Positions 34,262 to 46,638 of a stretch of 64,000 nucleotides of DNA are shown here, piece by piece. Where the stretch lies: NCBI GenBank assembly GCA_963576475.1, contig OY754977.1, positions 13,144,743 through 13,208,742 of the forward strand, read 5' to 3'. This DNA is from Molanna angustata. Its lineage: Eukaryota > Arthropoda > Insecta > Trichoptera > Molannidae. Position 1 is the stretch's first letter. Every line of letters begins with the position of its first letter. A model generated the notes under the pieces. That model made no database searches and was not told the origin of the DNA. It saw nothing but the letters and a program-made list of their open reading frames with translations. Made by a program: the position numbers and the translations under genes.

Positions 34262-35481
34262 CAATTTTTATAAAAAAACAATGCCACAAATAAAAAATAA
34301 ATTAGTTAGCACAAAAAAACAGCAGCTATCGTAATGTATCTTAAATATTTCTAAGACGACAAACTTAAACGTGTGTTTTTCTTGACGGCACAATCTTAGG
34401 TAGGATATGGCAACTTTGTGTCACAAACGCATTAGTCTAATATAATGCAAGACATTTGCTCAATTCACCTAATACTGCAATACGTCTTTCCTTTAGTAAG
34501 ACGGCGAAGTATTTCAGGCGAAGATTGGGTGCTCAGTTTGCAAAGTAAAGTTTGCTAGAGACTGGTTGCTATATTTGTATTTCCTACTTGGGAAGGAACA
34601 ATGCTAAACTTTCTTGGTGGCCATTGGTCTTGATAAATTACCATAATGCATGTTAAATATGTACCGATTCATATAAATAAATTTGAATTCAAATAAGGCT
34701 TAACTTCCGACAGATGTGATTGAGTTAGAAACATTGGAGACAAAATAATAGGTACCTTCTAACTTATTCTACATATAATCTAAACAACCCAATTTGAAAT
34801 ACCTAATGTTTCTCATATACATATGTATGATTAACAGTGTGCTTAGTGTGTACAAAAAAAATTCCATAATTATTAACAACATTTCTCTAGTGAGGGTACG
34901 TGTTAATTTTTTTAATTTAGCATTAATTCCCCTAAAAATATACATTTAACAGCATTTTTTTAAATTGCCTACTTTTGAAAAATAATTCAAAAATATTTGA
35001 ATTATTTTTTGTTTTGGGCATTCGTATGAATCACACCATATTTACTATCGAAACAGTGTGTACACATCTTTTACGTAAACCATAATACGTCTATATGTAT
35101 GTTGATAGCCACATTGCATGATTGTGTACATTAGATTAATTTGGAGATACGGCAGTTCATGCTTTGATATCTTAATGTATTAAAGAAATAATGTCAATGA
35201 ACATTCATTCGTATGCGAGAGTTTTAAACAGCTGAGTGAAACACGAAAAAATCAGATTTAGTTTAATTTAAATACGGAATATTAATTTTGCCTCGTTGGC
35301 ATAAAAAAAAAAGACACGCAGACATGTTGTTATACCTAACAAGACGGTCATGAATAATCTACATATAATATTAATATGTATATAGTTTTCTTCTTCATCT
35401 TCTGCGTATCCTGGTGTAGGCCGTTCTTCAATCTATCTTGCCCATCAGCAACAATTCGAGAAACTCATATTTCGAGGGAAT
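34262..35481. other. Unassigned stretch with small hairpin
   Basis: 34978-35009 forms AAAATAATTCAAA/TTTGAATTATTTT. Nothing else was recognised. Confidence 0.45.
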
Positions 35482-35685
35482 GTCGGCCTTCGTGGCTCAG
35501 TTGGCTAAGTATCTGCCTTTTGATCCAAGGGGGTCCCGGGTTCAATTCCCGGTGCAGACACAGTTTAGGTCTGTGAGACGATTAATATCGTTAGTTTCCA
35601 GTATGTGGTAACTTGTTATTGGGTGCGTGTTCAATTAATATTTGACACAGTACCTGTTAGTTGCCCGAGAAGTAATAAGAGTCTT
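35482..35685 (+). mobile_element. SINE-B copy 2
   Basis: GTCGGCCTTCGTGGCTCAGT head, B box at 35538-35550 (GGGTTCAATTCCC), and the full SINE-B body to GTTAGTTGCCCGAGAAGTAA. It lacks the internal TTTTTAATTGTGTTTTCAGTC segment of other copies. Confidence 0.9.
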
Positions 35686-35871
35686 TGCGGATCTTACGCA
35701 TTTAAAGAGCTCTCTGCTGCTGTTAGCTGTTCTTTATTTTTAGGTATACATTCATCTGCATTGTAAGATAATGGAGTATATCTTGCGCTTTAGATAATTT
35801 ATTTACAAATAAACATATATTTCCGCTTAACTAGAAACAGGATGACAGAGAAAAAAATGTATATGGGCCGA

Positions 35872-36445
35872 TATTACAGTCTCAGTTTAAGAGCTAAACT
35901 CAAGTTTTACAAAAAATATAGCGTATTACAGGGTCCGTTTAGGCCTAATCTTCCCTAAAATACGTCACTAAAACGACAAATATTTAACTCAACATTTCTG
36001 TACGACAAATATTTAACTCAACATAACGGTGAGTCAACTGTCATTTCTTGACTCGTTGCTAGGCAACGCGTGTAGTTTCAGTGTTCTATCACTAGAGGCG
36101 TTGGTTGTATCGACTGTGGCGCCACACAACCTAACAAACTGACAGCCATATTGAAACGAACATGGATATTTAAAAGCATTATTTTGGTGAAAAAAATTAA
36201 ATTTACCATGTTGGATAGTAAAAAAATAGTATTTCAAGTCGTAGCGTCCCGTTTTGTAGTTCGTATTATTTGAGGTTATTTAAAATTTGACAGATAATAA
36301 CCACATAAAAAGTAAAATACGTCTATAATTGAAGATTTAGTAACTGACATGTCATATTGCACTGTAATACGGAAATGGATTCAATCTCCCCTTAACATTT
36401 ATCTTGAGTTTAACAAACTCAATAAGTTGAGTGCAGACTGTAATA
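35872..36445. mobile_element. TIR element (MITE) with TA target site
   Basis: TATTACAGTCT at 35872 and AGACTGTAATA ending at 36445 are inverted. The similarity continues inward for about 35 bp (AAACTCAAG motifs). TA at each end fits a Tc1/mariner-type TA duplication. A short direct repeat ACGACAAATATTTAACTCAA occurs at 35976 and 36002. The ORF 36034-36237 has no motif. Confidence 0.65.
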
Positions 36446-37104
36446 CCAACCCTATGACATTTTTTATTTTGTCAATGTTGACGGCATTCTAATTGTAGAA
36501 TTAAATAAAGATAACAGGCTTAATCAGCTAAAACGATCGTCCTAGCAAAGCAAATAAATCTTTGTGGAATAGAAATAGAAATTTCACCTAAAAAAGACAT
36601 TAAAAATAAATATTTATATGCAAGTTCTCTTTGATAATTCAGTTACAGTCCATGGTGCGATAATACATTTTTATGTAGGTACTATCTGTATATGTATAAC
36701 GGCTGTTCATTTAAAAACCAACGTTTTTTATTCATTACGCTTATTGTTCAAATATTTGATGCGGCGCATAAATGATGATAAGTTTCAATACCCCAAAGGG
36801 AGATTAGTGATTAAAACAAAACAATATTTAAAAGGCTTTACTAACGGGCGAAAAAAGGCGATGTTAACGGAAATATCCGTGATATATGGGAGTTGTTGGA
36901 CATGAAAATGTATGGCCGAATATTATGCGGTAAACCATTAAAATCAAGGGTGCTCAAAAACAAATTAATTAAATTGATTATTTTTATTTGAATTACAAAA
37001 ATTTAATTCAGACATGGTATTATAAAAATGGAAAAATAAAGTGTATATGAATAATATGATCATCGCAATTGATATTTTATTTGTGTGATACATCATTTTT
37101 AGTA
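36446..37104. other. Unassigned stretch
   Basis: ORF 36618-36905 has no recognised motif. Confidence 0.4.
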
Positions 37105-37616
37105 CAAGGTGTCTCAAAAGAAAGTTTATATTTGAATACAGAGCGTTATGTGGAGAGACGACTTCTTGGTGCCTGAACTGTGAAAATTTCCTGGCTATAA
37201 CCAAAGAACATAGTTCACACACGTTCAATACACCTCTGCCACGAGTTCGTGAAATTTTCTCAGGCAATTTGATCTCCAGGAGAGGTGACATAAATCGGCC
37301 ACCACGCAGTCCTGATTTAACCCGTATGGACTTTTTCCTATGGGGTTATCTTAAGTTTAAAGTTTACGCCAGTAAACCGACTTCCCTGGCGCATTTGAAA
37401 GAAAATATCCATCACGAAATGGTAGCCATCACTGAGTCCACTTGCCGAGCTGTCATAAGTAATTTTACTGTTCGATTAAATGAGTGCTGCGAACGCGAGG
37501 GTTTAAGAAATAAATAACTAAATCGTGTGATTTAATAATTGATAAACATTTTTTCGATACACGGCTTACTTATTTTAATCGATCCACTAAATAGAAACTC
37601 TCTTTTGAGACACTTT
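37105..37616 (+). mobile_element. Internally deleted mariner-like element
   Basis: GTGTCTCAAAAGAAAGTTT (37109-37127) and the reverse complement of 37595-37613 differ at one position, giving 19-bp terminal inverted repeats. TA flanks lie at 37103-37104 and 37617-37618. The 512-bp length against about 1.3 kb for a full element, with only the C-terminal transposase inside, shows a large internal deletion. Confidence 0.8.
37170..37517 (+). pseudogene. mariner-like DDE transposase, C-terminal third
   Basis: The frame retains PRVREIFSGNLISRRGD and then INRPPRSPDLTRMDFFLWGY, followed by LKFKVYASKP and a CRAVISNFTVRLNECCEREG end. The PPxSPDLxxxDFFLWGxLKxKVY block is the region carrying the third acidic catalytic residue in mariner-type DDE transposases. 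Upstream the frame is recognisable only to SSHTFNTPL, and the N-terminal DNA-binding and first two catalytic regions are missing. It cannot catalyse transposition. Confidence 0.75.
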
Positions 37617-37618
37617 TA

Positions 37619-38920
37619 ATTTATCTTAGCAACGGATTGGTTATAAAAATATCGCTAATAGATATGTGTCGAATATATTCAAGACAGATTTGATAGGTAT
37701 GTAGTTGAGAAACAAGCATTATCTAAGTAAACAAAGAAATACCAGAGCTGCTATAAATAACGAAGCATAAAAATATCAGCTATTTTGTCACACCCAAAAC
37801 TGACAAAAACTGATAATTAAAAAAATATCAACAGTCAAAAATGTTACATGAGGTACATGACACTGTAAGAAAAATTAAATTATTTAATAGTTGATGAAAT
37901 TTAAAAATTAAATAACAAATATTTTTAAAATTCATTGTTATTTTACGAATAAATGAAGTCTTCGTAGAAAGGTATTTATATTTAATTATATCTCTTTCAA
38001 GATGGAAATTCTTAGGTTTAAACAATATTTTACACAGACCATTGGATTTCTAACCCTAGTCGAATTGGGGTAGGTACCTACATCACGTTTCCGTCAGCAA
38101 AATTGAAATTATAATGTGAACGCTGTTGAATTCATAAAATTTGTACGAGATTCGAGACAAACTTTGTACGAAATCATAGGCTGGTCCGTAAAATACAGAT
38201 AACAGCCTTAGATGAATTTTGCATAGACGTAAATTGAAGCAAAATTCCTAACAATAAAACGGGCCAAACTAGGCCAAACATATTGTTATTTTAAAACATT
38301 AGCGGTTTGGATTTTATACGAAGGCATCCGAAGATTTCAAACATTCCAAAGCAGCAGAACCTATAATTAGATCACTTCACACTTGTTGGAAATATAATCG
38401 ACTTATTAAATAAGTTTCTTGGGCAGAGATGAAGAGGGAGGAATCCGCTTATTTTGTTTTCATCGGAGAATTTTACTTTGTGAACTGCCCAGTTTAATTA
38501 CGCTTTATTAAATTTTCCCCTCTCTTGACTGTTCGGGCATCCAGCTTCCAGCGAATCAGTTTATTTTTTCACTCGTCTGAAGACAATCAAGCAAAATATA
38601 TATGACTGTAATTACTGAAAAAGAAGCGAGATTTTTAAAACACTGCCTACCTATAATTTATTCAACTAACTAGTCAGTAGGTGCTCTTTATAGTCAGTAA
38701 TATTACTTTCTTTACGTTTATAAACTATATTAGAAAGGAACACAAGATTTTGTTTTGATGTCATTATCTATTTTTCAAGTATTGTTTAAACGAAGGTTAA
38801 ATATATAATTAGAGGAATTAAGAAAAATATATTTAAATTTGAGTAAATTTAGGATAAATATGTTTACTTAATTCACCCTGTGTAAGTGGTGTTTTATCGA
38901 GGATATAATGATTGGTGTTT
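37619..38920. other. Unassigned stretch
   Basis: Palindrome GTAGGTACCTAC at 38070-38081. No coding motif was recognised. Confidence 0.5.
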
Positions 38921-38924
38921 TGAG

Positions 38925-39000
38925 ATACACGCTCGTGTCGTGCTTTGTGCGCACACCTGTCGCTGGTTACCCCACATTAAGGGATATGCCGTGATGGTAT
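38925..39000 (+). mobile_element. RTE-like (TATG tail) 3' end
   Basis: CCCACATTAAGGGATATGCC followed by GTGATGGTATAGG matches the end of the 50-52 kb RTE family. It is a 5'-truncated copy. Confidence 0.55.
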
Positions 39001-39070
39001 AGGTGAATGAATTTTGTAAAAAAATGTTGGTATTTGAATGTCAGAAAATTAATTGAAAATGAGAAATATA

Positions 39071-39213
39071 AACACAAATAATTCTACAATCGATTTATTA
39101 CACTCTCGACGACCGTTTCGGCTTACAGGGCCATAATAAACTGGTCTGGCCTTGTAGCCTTGTAAGCCGAAACGTCGGGAGTGAAATAAATCGATTGTAG
39201 AGTTATTTGTGTT
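39071..39213. repeat. Foldback element with GTTTCGGCTTAC arms
   Basis: 39071-39132 and 39148-39213 are inverted copies with small differences, including GTTTCGGCTTACA / TGTAAGCCGAAAC and ATCGATTTATTACACTC / GAGTGAAATAAATCGAT. It abuts the next foldback. Confidence 0.8.
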
Positions 39214-39416
39214 TCAAATTATAAATAAATTTGGTATGGTAAAATAAAACCAAAGTTTTCAGTTCTACTACTTTAATGACACTGACTAGTTTCGGTCATC
39301 CAGTGACCATTTTCAAAGTGTGTCACTGGATGACCGAAACTAGTCAGTGTCATTAAAGTAGTAGAACTGAAAACTTTGGTTTAATTTACCATTCCAAATT
39401 TATTTATAATTTGAAA
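39212..39416. repeat. Foldback element, about 95-bp arms
   Basis: 39212-39307 and 39322-39416 are near-perfect inverted repeats around a 14-bp loop. The core is GACTAGTTTCGGTCATCCAG and its complement. The right flank TTTGAAATGGAGTTCTACCA matches the flank of the foldback at 2426-2574. Confidence 0.85.
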
Positions 39417-39439
39417 TGGAGTTCTACCAAGAATTGTCC

Positions 39440-41984
39440 GTAGAAAAGTTAAAAAAAGTTATATGTGTTTATATGTATTTCTCGTTTTCATAACGGAGTT
39501 TTACAAATTAGAAGCCGTTGAAATGAAAATAATGAAAAGTGCGCAGTAAATGAATTATTATCAAACCATGATTTGACAAAAAAATGAAATAAATCATTAT
39601 TATGAACAAGCTATGATAATTATTAAGGATAACCCCTAGTTATTTTTCAAATGAGAATTACATTGACAAGGAACCGGAACATTTGTGCGACTATTCAAAC
39701 AAACAAAAAAAAATGTTTTTCTCAAATATCTAATACCTACGGCAAGCAGAACGTGCCAGGAAAAATAATACTGTTATTCATATCCGTAACAATAGCTGAA
39801 CTACATAATATTAATTCATATCGTGTCTCTATACTGTAGTCTTGTCAAATGAGAAAAAAAAATTTTTTTACGTGATTATAAATGTTAATACAGGTTTTCT
39901 TTGTACAGTTTTATTTTCCTCGGCATATTTCCGAAAAATTATTAAACAATAAAAGATCTTCCTGGTCGATCCACGTATCCTGCAGGCATAATTTAAAATG
40001 ACAACAAAACTTGCCTCTCGCTCGAATCGCAATATTCCTTTGGAAGTTATATTGCTGTTTTGAAACATCTCACCGCACAAAAAACAAATCAGGGCGGAAT
40101 CCGAGACTAAAATTTGTTTTATTTATTATTAAAACCAGGAGTGAAATAAGATACAATAAGAAGAGCAAAGATACAAATTGTTGAAAAAGATGGCCGCGGA
40201 AACTCAGGGGCGGGGTTGTTAATTTAATATAATTCAAATAGGATTCGGTATAAATTTATCGCCGACTTAAAATAAATAAATGTCGAATGAAAGTTTTCCA
40301 TGCAGAAGTAATCAAGCTGAGTTTTCAGCGGGCTATAACCGAGTAGGTGGGCTTCTTGTTGTAAGAAGATATTAGCATACATTTACTCCGAACATATTTG
40401 CATTTTCTGCGAAATTTTGCAGCTGTCACTTTAGAAATGTTGCCGACACTAGTCGATGAATAATATATGAAATTACTCGCGTCTAGGACGAAAACTCGCA
40501 CATCGCTTGGCAGTCCACATAATGAACACCTGAATTTGGAATTTACATTTTACGAAATAAATTTGATGAAAATCCCACAGAATAAAGGTTTTACAATATA
40601 CGACTTCGCAATGTTTACTTATTGATACAGTTTAGTTTTGGGGATTTAAACGTAGTTGAGTTAATAAAGTAAAAGTTATTTAATTTTATAAAAAAAATAG
40701 TGTTAATAATTCAATATTTTAGATAGGTAGTCAATAAATATAACAGTTATAGGTAATTAAAGAACTTTTACTAGAAAAACCTGTTGAAGGACTTTGATTA
40801 ATGAGCGTATAATCTTACAAACATATTTTGTGTTCCGCAAGCATAAAGGTAAATTTTCACTACATTAACCGTAATGATTTATTATGAATTTCACCATACA
40901 CATCATTCACAATTCGCTTACCTATTTATTTCAAGACCAGCTATATTCGTTGTACATTTATTTCGAATGTTATAACACTCTGATCCAAATGCTTATCAAT
41001 ATGGAATGGAAATGATAAAAGTGGTCAAGGAAGTTACAGCTTTAATCTAGGAAAAGAGATAAAAAACAGATTTATGTTTGGTACACTGTTTAAACATTAG
41101 ATTTACATTATAGAGCACGAACACAAATTGATTAGAAAAAAAATATAATTTGCTTCGTTTACATAATTCGAAAAAAAAAGAAAATGTTAAATATTTCAGT
41201 AAAAGTAAGATGATGAAAGTATTTCAATAATATTGTTGGTATTTATACGTTAAGAATATAACAGTCCTTTGAATAAAACGTGTGTCAAAGGAGAAATAAC
41301 TTTCACGGGCGTTCTTAACGCAAATAGGACGGAAGGTTTATGGTTTACCAGGAGCGCATAAAGGAGTATTATCAATCTGTCTAACAATATCGCGTAGATG
41401 GTGATCCCGTCCAAGTCAACTCATGTTGGAGTAAATCATTAATCACACATTCTTGGACATTCTCATGCTATCCTAATACCATTTTGAAGGAATAAATTGT
41501 AACCTCTATAGTAATTTTACATTTTTAGGGTTTTTTGTTTTGAATTTAGACAAATGTATTTACACTCCTCAATGTCTTGAATTATCTGACGTAAATCGAA
41601 TTTTTTACAGATTTTTGATTAAGGCAATCTTGAGCAAAATATAACTTTCATTTACAGACCAATTACATATGAATTCTCATCGACATCAGATCCGTTGTGT
41701 TTTTATATACTTGTATTCGAAGCTTATTTTTTTAATTATAGAACACAATATTTAATATTGGTACAGTCGCAATACGAATCTCTGCGGACAGCACGAGAAA
41801 CTTCGAGGAGAATCGAGTTATTTTCTTTTCATGAAATTTTCATTTTCTTTTGTAATATGATTAAAGTATGACGTTGTTGACATACACATTGAGTAAACTA
41901 TGAAAAATAAAGATTTTAGACCCAGATCTCCGTGAATAGTATAAAATAAAAGTGAATCAAAAGGAATCTTGGATAATACCTTTG
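39440..41984. other. Unassigned 2.5-kb stretch
   Basis: AT-rich, with small ORFs that lack motifs. No repeat family was recognised. Confidence 0.4.
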
Positions 41985-42180
41985 CTATATTGGAGACCGC
42001 CATTGACAACCAGATGTGCTGGGACACAGCCAGTGATTTTGAGGGATGACAATAGCCGTCATGCTGGTGTTAATAAATTGGATTCTAAGAGCACAAAATG
42101 GAGCGGCTTGGAAGGAGCTGGAAGAAGCCTTCGTCCGGGAGTGGAGGGGATTAGCCAGAGAAGAAGAAGGCCGTACAGGT
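41985..42180 (+). pseudogene. RTE-like 3' end with (GAA)n tail
   Basis: RPPLTTRCAG and then, after a frame change, NWILRAQNGAAWKELEEAFV followed by REWRGLA and GAAGAAGAAG. This is the NWIxxAQxRxxWKxLEEAFVxxW ending of RTE-type elements. The 58488-58618 fragment belongs to the same family. Confidence 0.7.
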
Positions 42181-42358
42181 AATCAAATGTGATAATTTGC
42201 ATCGTTGTTTCCTTATTTATTCAGCATACATACTAAGAATATCGTATTGAAACTAAACCTAGACAGGGAGGGATAAATCACAAGTATTGTGTACAGCTTG
42301 AGAGTTACAGGATCACAATATTTGAAAATCGGCAATCGGGAATATCAATACTTGAATT

Positions 42359-42590
42359 GTCGGCCTTCGTGGCTCAGTTCGTTAGGTATCTGAGTGCTGA
42401 TCCAAAGGTCCCGGGTTCGATTCCCGGTGGAGGCACATTGTGTTTTCAGTCAGGATCTGTTTTCCGATTAATATCGCAAGTCTCCAGAACGTGGCAACAT
42501 GTTATTGGGTGCGTGTTAAATTAATATTTGACATAGTTCCTGTTTGTTGCCCGAGAAGTTATATTAAAAAAAATAAAATAAAATAAAAAA
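42359..42590 (+). mobile_element. SINE-B copy 3
   Basis: Head GTCGGCCTTCGTGGCTCAGT, B box 42413-42425 (GGGTTCGATTCCC) and complete SINE-B body. The tail is an (AAAAT)n-type repeat to 42590. Confidence 0.92.
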
Positions 42591-42978
42591 TTCTGTCATG
42601 AAAAAATATTCCAAAAGTTCCTCTGAAATTTGCAGGATTCTCTCATTATCCGTATAATTTGTCAAATGTAAAACTCTTAATTACTTTTGTTTTTATTCAA
42701 ATTGAAGCTAACAAAGTACGAAGTAAAAAAAAATATATATTTATAAAATACCATAAAATATTGATAAATATGATGTTAACACTTTGACTGCTTTAGATTT
42801 TTCAATTTGTGTCTTGATTTTTAAAATGAGGCATAATTCATTTTGTCACTTACGTATGGCGGGACTAACCCTACCGCTACAACTCCAGTAGGTACGAGAA
42901 ATGGTGTTCAACTCTCAGTGACTGTGTAGACTTATGTATGTCAATAATATTTATTTTATATTATTTCATTTTATTAAA
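42591..42978. other. Unassigned stretch
   Basis: No feature recognised. Confidence 0.4.
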
Positions 42979-43142
42979 AGGGTACATCGACAGACATCCT
43001 GCTTACAATTTTCATAAAAAGAAAATAATATGAGTTATTATTATGATTGCTGGACGTTCAATTATGGATGCACACAAAATTACATGAGCTCATATTCAAT
43101 CACACACGCAAGTTACAAAAGTAATAGTTACATACATAAATA
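42979..43142 (+). repeat. Repeat Z, copy 2
   Basis: GACATCCTGCTTACAATTTT, ATTATGGATGCACACAAAAT and GAGCTCATAT occur in the same order as in 4568-4712. It is followed by a degenerate run of GTTACATAAGTCAAG-like units to about 43270. Confidence 0.65.
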
Positions 43143-43734
43143 ATGGAAAATTCGGTTAAAAAAGTCAAGTAAAAAAAAATAAGAAAAAAAAATAGTTACA
43201 TAAGTCAAGCAAAAAAAAATGTTACAGAAGTTACATAAGTCGAAGTAAAAAAATAGGTACATAAGAAGTTGAAAAAAGTTATATACGTTAGAGAAAAGAC
43301 AATTTCAAACAGATTACAAGCAAATAGCACAATCAATAGCGTATTGGTCTATATTATAATACATCATAACAACGCAATAAAATATTTAAATTGGATGTAG
43401 TTCTTCTTTATGTCAGTATTGAACTATAGGTATATATTGTAAAATAATCTTAACTCTTAAATCAATATTGAAACCTATTCGATCTTAGTTTAATCGTGAA
43501 TGATTGACATCTGACACATAATAGAGAACAATATCTAATTAATTGTAACTAACTATTACACACAATTAGTGATTAATCCATAAATTCCAATTATTTAGAA
43601 CAATATCTTGATTACATAGTGGATGGTATAGAATTTGATGAACAACCAAACATATAGGAGAATTCAACATATTAATTTTATTTAGTTAATGTTCAAAGTA
43701 TTAAACGTTATTGCTATGAGGTAAATAAATAGAT
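43143..43734. other. Unassigned, with GTTACATAAGTC units
   Basis: 43140-43270 contains several loosely repeated AAGTTACATAAGTCAAG / AAAAAAA units. The remainder shows nothing recognisable. Confidence 0.45.
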
Positions 43735-43913
43735 GGGACGATGGCAGAGCGGTTAGCGCGCTGGGCTAGTAATCCAGTGGTCGCGAGTTCGAATCTTGCC
43801 TCGACCGATTTCGTTCACCTATAGCACAAGCATTTATGCTTATTTTAGGGAACGTAGGAAGATGTTTATGTACTTGTTTAACAAGGACATATTCATTTTT
43901 TATAAAAAAAAAA
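43735..43913 (+). mobile_element. SINE-C copy 1 (tRNA-like head, AGU anticodon loop)
   Basis: 43735-43807 resembles a complete tRNA: A box TGGCAGAGCGG at 43742, B box GAGTTCGAATC at 43785, and an anticodon arm CTGGG-CTAGTAA-TCCAG with AGT in the anticodon position. The acceptor stem pairs poorly. A body with CACCTATAGCACAAGC and ATTTATGCTTATTTTAGG follows, and the same head-plus-body junction recurs on the minus strand at 55559-55640. A SINE is therefore better supported than a tRNA gene. Confidence 0.8.
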
Positions 43914-44085
43914 TCTTTATATTATTTGCATAAAATCTAAAATCAGTAGGTATAGCTTTTTAGTGCCCTTCTATATTAAGTCAATCGCTGTGAGGCGCCG
44001 ACTTAGAATAGTACTTCCACTCTATTCTATATCATCGTTTTTTGGGTGTCCTGTTAGAGCCGGGTAATCGAAAGTACCTACAACA

Positions 44086-44136
44086 GGTAAAATAACATGT
44101 CACATTGATGTTGTCAATGTGACATGTTATTTTACC
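44086..44136. repeat. Perfect palindrome, 23-bp arms
   Basis: 44086-44108 (GGTAAAATAACATGTCACAT plus TGA) is exactly complementary to 44114-44136 around TGTTG. Confidence 0.9.
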
Positions 44137-44150
44137 AGAAGAACTCCTTC

Positions 44151-44197
44151 AAAAGTTGAGAAGGAGTTCTACATTGTAGAACTCCTTCTCAACTTTT
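44151..44197. repeat. Perfect palindrome, 23-bp arms, second of a pair
   Basis: 44151-44173 (AAAAGTTGAGAAGGAGTTCT plus ACA) pairs exactly with 44175-44197 around a single T. A half-copy GAAGAACTCCTTC lies between the two palindromes. Confidence 0.9.
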
Positions 44198-46402
44198 TAA
44201 TAAAATAAAATTTACCGATTAATTTTCCACAAAAATCAGTTGGCAAGGGCATCAACAGCCGAATTTTTTTTTTAAATAAAAATGAATATATGCTTGTTAT
44301 ACAAGTACATACAATTATTAACAGTAAATTAACAGAAAAACAAACAAGACACGTACCTCTTTCGTATTAATATCAAAATAAGACAGTAAAAAAGTGTGAT
44401 TCAGTGTGGGTGTGCGCATAAGAGAGAACAATGTGTGTGCATGTATGAAAGTGAGTTATATAAAGAGTGTATGTTAGTGGGTGTGTGTGTAGGTGTATGT
44501 ATGTGTATACTAAAAAAATGTTTATTATTTCTGGAATCTTTATTTTTTTTAATTTTAAAAAGTAAACTACTTAATATTAAATCTTACAAGCAATACCTTT
44601 TGAAAATTAGATGTTTATCTCCTGGCAATTTTTTTGAATAATGCAAAATTGGTTGGGTCATCACACAATCATTTGTAAACAGAAATTTTAATAAAAAAAA
44701 CCTTCATAATCCTAAAATTTTGTAAAACAGCTAGGGGGGGGAAGTCTGGTCAAACATAAAAAATCAAAACCCTTTTGACTACCCATATCATGGATATAAT
44801 TATCATATGGATTTCTATCTTAATATATTATAGAACTCCACATGAAAATAATATCCATAATAATATGAGTAATCGTGAGGGTTTTGTTTTCATCGTTTGA
44901 CGGGACTTGCCCCCCAAATTCTTCTTGTGTAGCGAGACTATTGGTTTTAATGGTGTCGGTCTTAAAATGATACATACTGATTTTGCTCATCACTATAACA
45001 CACACCAATTTAGAGCATTCAGCGTTTTTTTTTATTGTTGCCTAAAAACGAAACATTTTAGAGCGCTCTTTTTATAAATAGTAATTTTTCATTACCTCCC
45101 TCGTCGCCATTTTTGTGGGTAAATATGTGTATTTCGAATGTTAAACTGCGTTGAATTTATGTTCACGAGAGTGGTTAATGTTACAACTATGTAGGTACTT
45201 AAATATACGCGCTATATTTAAAAAAAATACACGCTTAGTTACAAAGAAAATAAATATGTTTCTAAATGTATGCTGGTGACAACGGGGCAAGACATAAAGC
45301 ACACGAAACAAAAAAAAATACTGAAATGAGGAAGACGAAAAATTGTGGAATGAGAGATAGACTACAAGATAGCTGTTGTGATTGCGATAATACAAGAAGT
45401 CGTAATTCCAAAAACTAGTATTTTTTTTCAATAACTTAAATGTATCTTCAATTTTGATATTCGTTGTTATTTTACAGTGTTTTTCATTTAGTGCTTGTTT
45501 GAATGAAAAATACTGTAATTGGTTATCGAAATGTTTTTCATAATTTGATCACAGATAAAGTTAATTTACAGACGTACAATGGACTATTTAAAGGTAGATA
45601 TGTACATTTGTATAGGGAGAAATCTTTCGATAATGCAAATTGTTTATGTAGTTATCAATAAATACATTTTGTTTTTAGTTATATTTAATTTATTATGGAA
45701 ACAGACAGTTAAATTTACTTACTTTACTAACATACATAAAATGACATGTGAACCAATTAAGTTTACAAATATTATCGTAATTATATTTACAAAAAGAAGT
45801 AGTTATGAGGAAGGGCGTAGGAAAGAAATGTAGGAAAATAGGAAAAGGGGAACACACGTACACCACCTAACCGCGAAGCAGTAACCTAGAAATCGAACAA
45901 TTAAATCCGTTTAAGGAGTCATTGAAAAGGTCTATTTCATTAAAGATCGCGTTATAGTAACAACACGTTCACGTAGGAGTTCTGTGCATAATTAGTACTA
46001 CAATTAGGTACAATTAGGTATTTTTTTTCACAAACGTTCCTTTGGATGATGTATAAGTTGAAAAAATGTTTATGCGAAACTAAATTTAATGTCATTGCTT
46101 TTATACTGATATTGTTTACATCGTAAGAATCGATAAATGCGCTTTTGGGAGAGGTTCTTCAAAATGTTATGTATGCCAGTACATGGAGTTTATTGAACAA
46201 TGGGCTCACGTAACGTACTTGAGTCTTGTCTTAGTAAGCCAGTCATGGAATTGATGTAAGGATTCGAAAGCTCCATCTAATCCCAGGGGAAGCTAAGCTA
46301 TGTCACAGGAGAAGAATATTGATTCCATGCAGGGGCGATACTAGGACCTTCGAGCCACGCAACCATGGACATGGATTTTTTTTTTTGTGATTTAATATAA
46401 CT
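44198..46402. other. Unassigned 2.2-kb stretch
   Basis: A GTGTGTGTGTAGGTGTATG run is near 44475-44510. ORFs 45141-45431 and 45579-45833 are AT-rich and show no motif. A possible degenerate tRNA-like block on minus near 46270-46375 is too weak to call. Confidence 0.4.
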
Positions 46403-46638
46403 AGTTGCACGTAACACATGACATCCAGCTGTCGATGGCGATATTATGTATAATTGAAGAATGCGTACCAAACACTAAAACACAAGTTAATAAATATTTG
46501 AGGATATTTTGAGTGAGATATTGTGTTTTGTGTAGTGCATACTGTCATACAAATCGTATGAAACGGTGTCGTCACTGAATTCAATTTTTATAATAAATGT
46601 TATGAAAAGAGAAGTACTACTACAATGTGCATATTTTA

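Noticed and set aside
39212..39416. Hammerhead ribozyme in the GGATGACCGAAACTAGTC core
   Set aside because: It resembles the CTGATGA...GAAAC core in part, but stem II is missing and the first core strand has an extra base, so the catalytic fold is not supported.
43735..43807. tRNA-Thr (AGU) gene
   Set aside because: Poor acceptor stem, and the attached body recurs at 55559-55640, so a SINE is more likely.
45141..45833. Two 80-96 codon ORFs
   Set aside because: AT-rich, with no motif and composition like the surrounding non-coding DNA.
46270..46375. Degenerate SINE on minus
   Set aside because: Only a loose B-box resemblance, and no body shared with the other SINEs.
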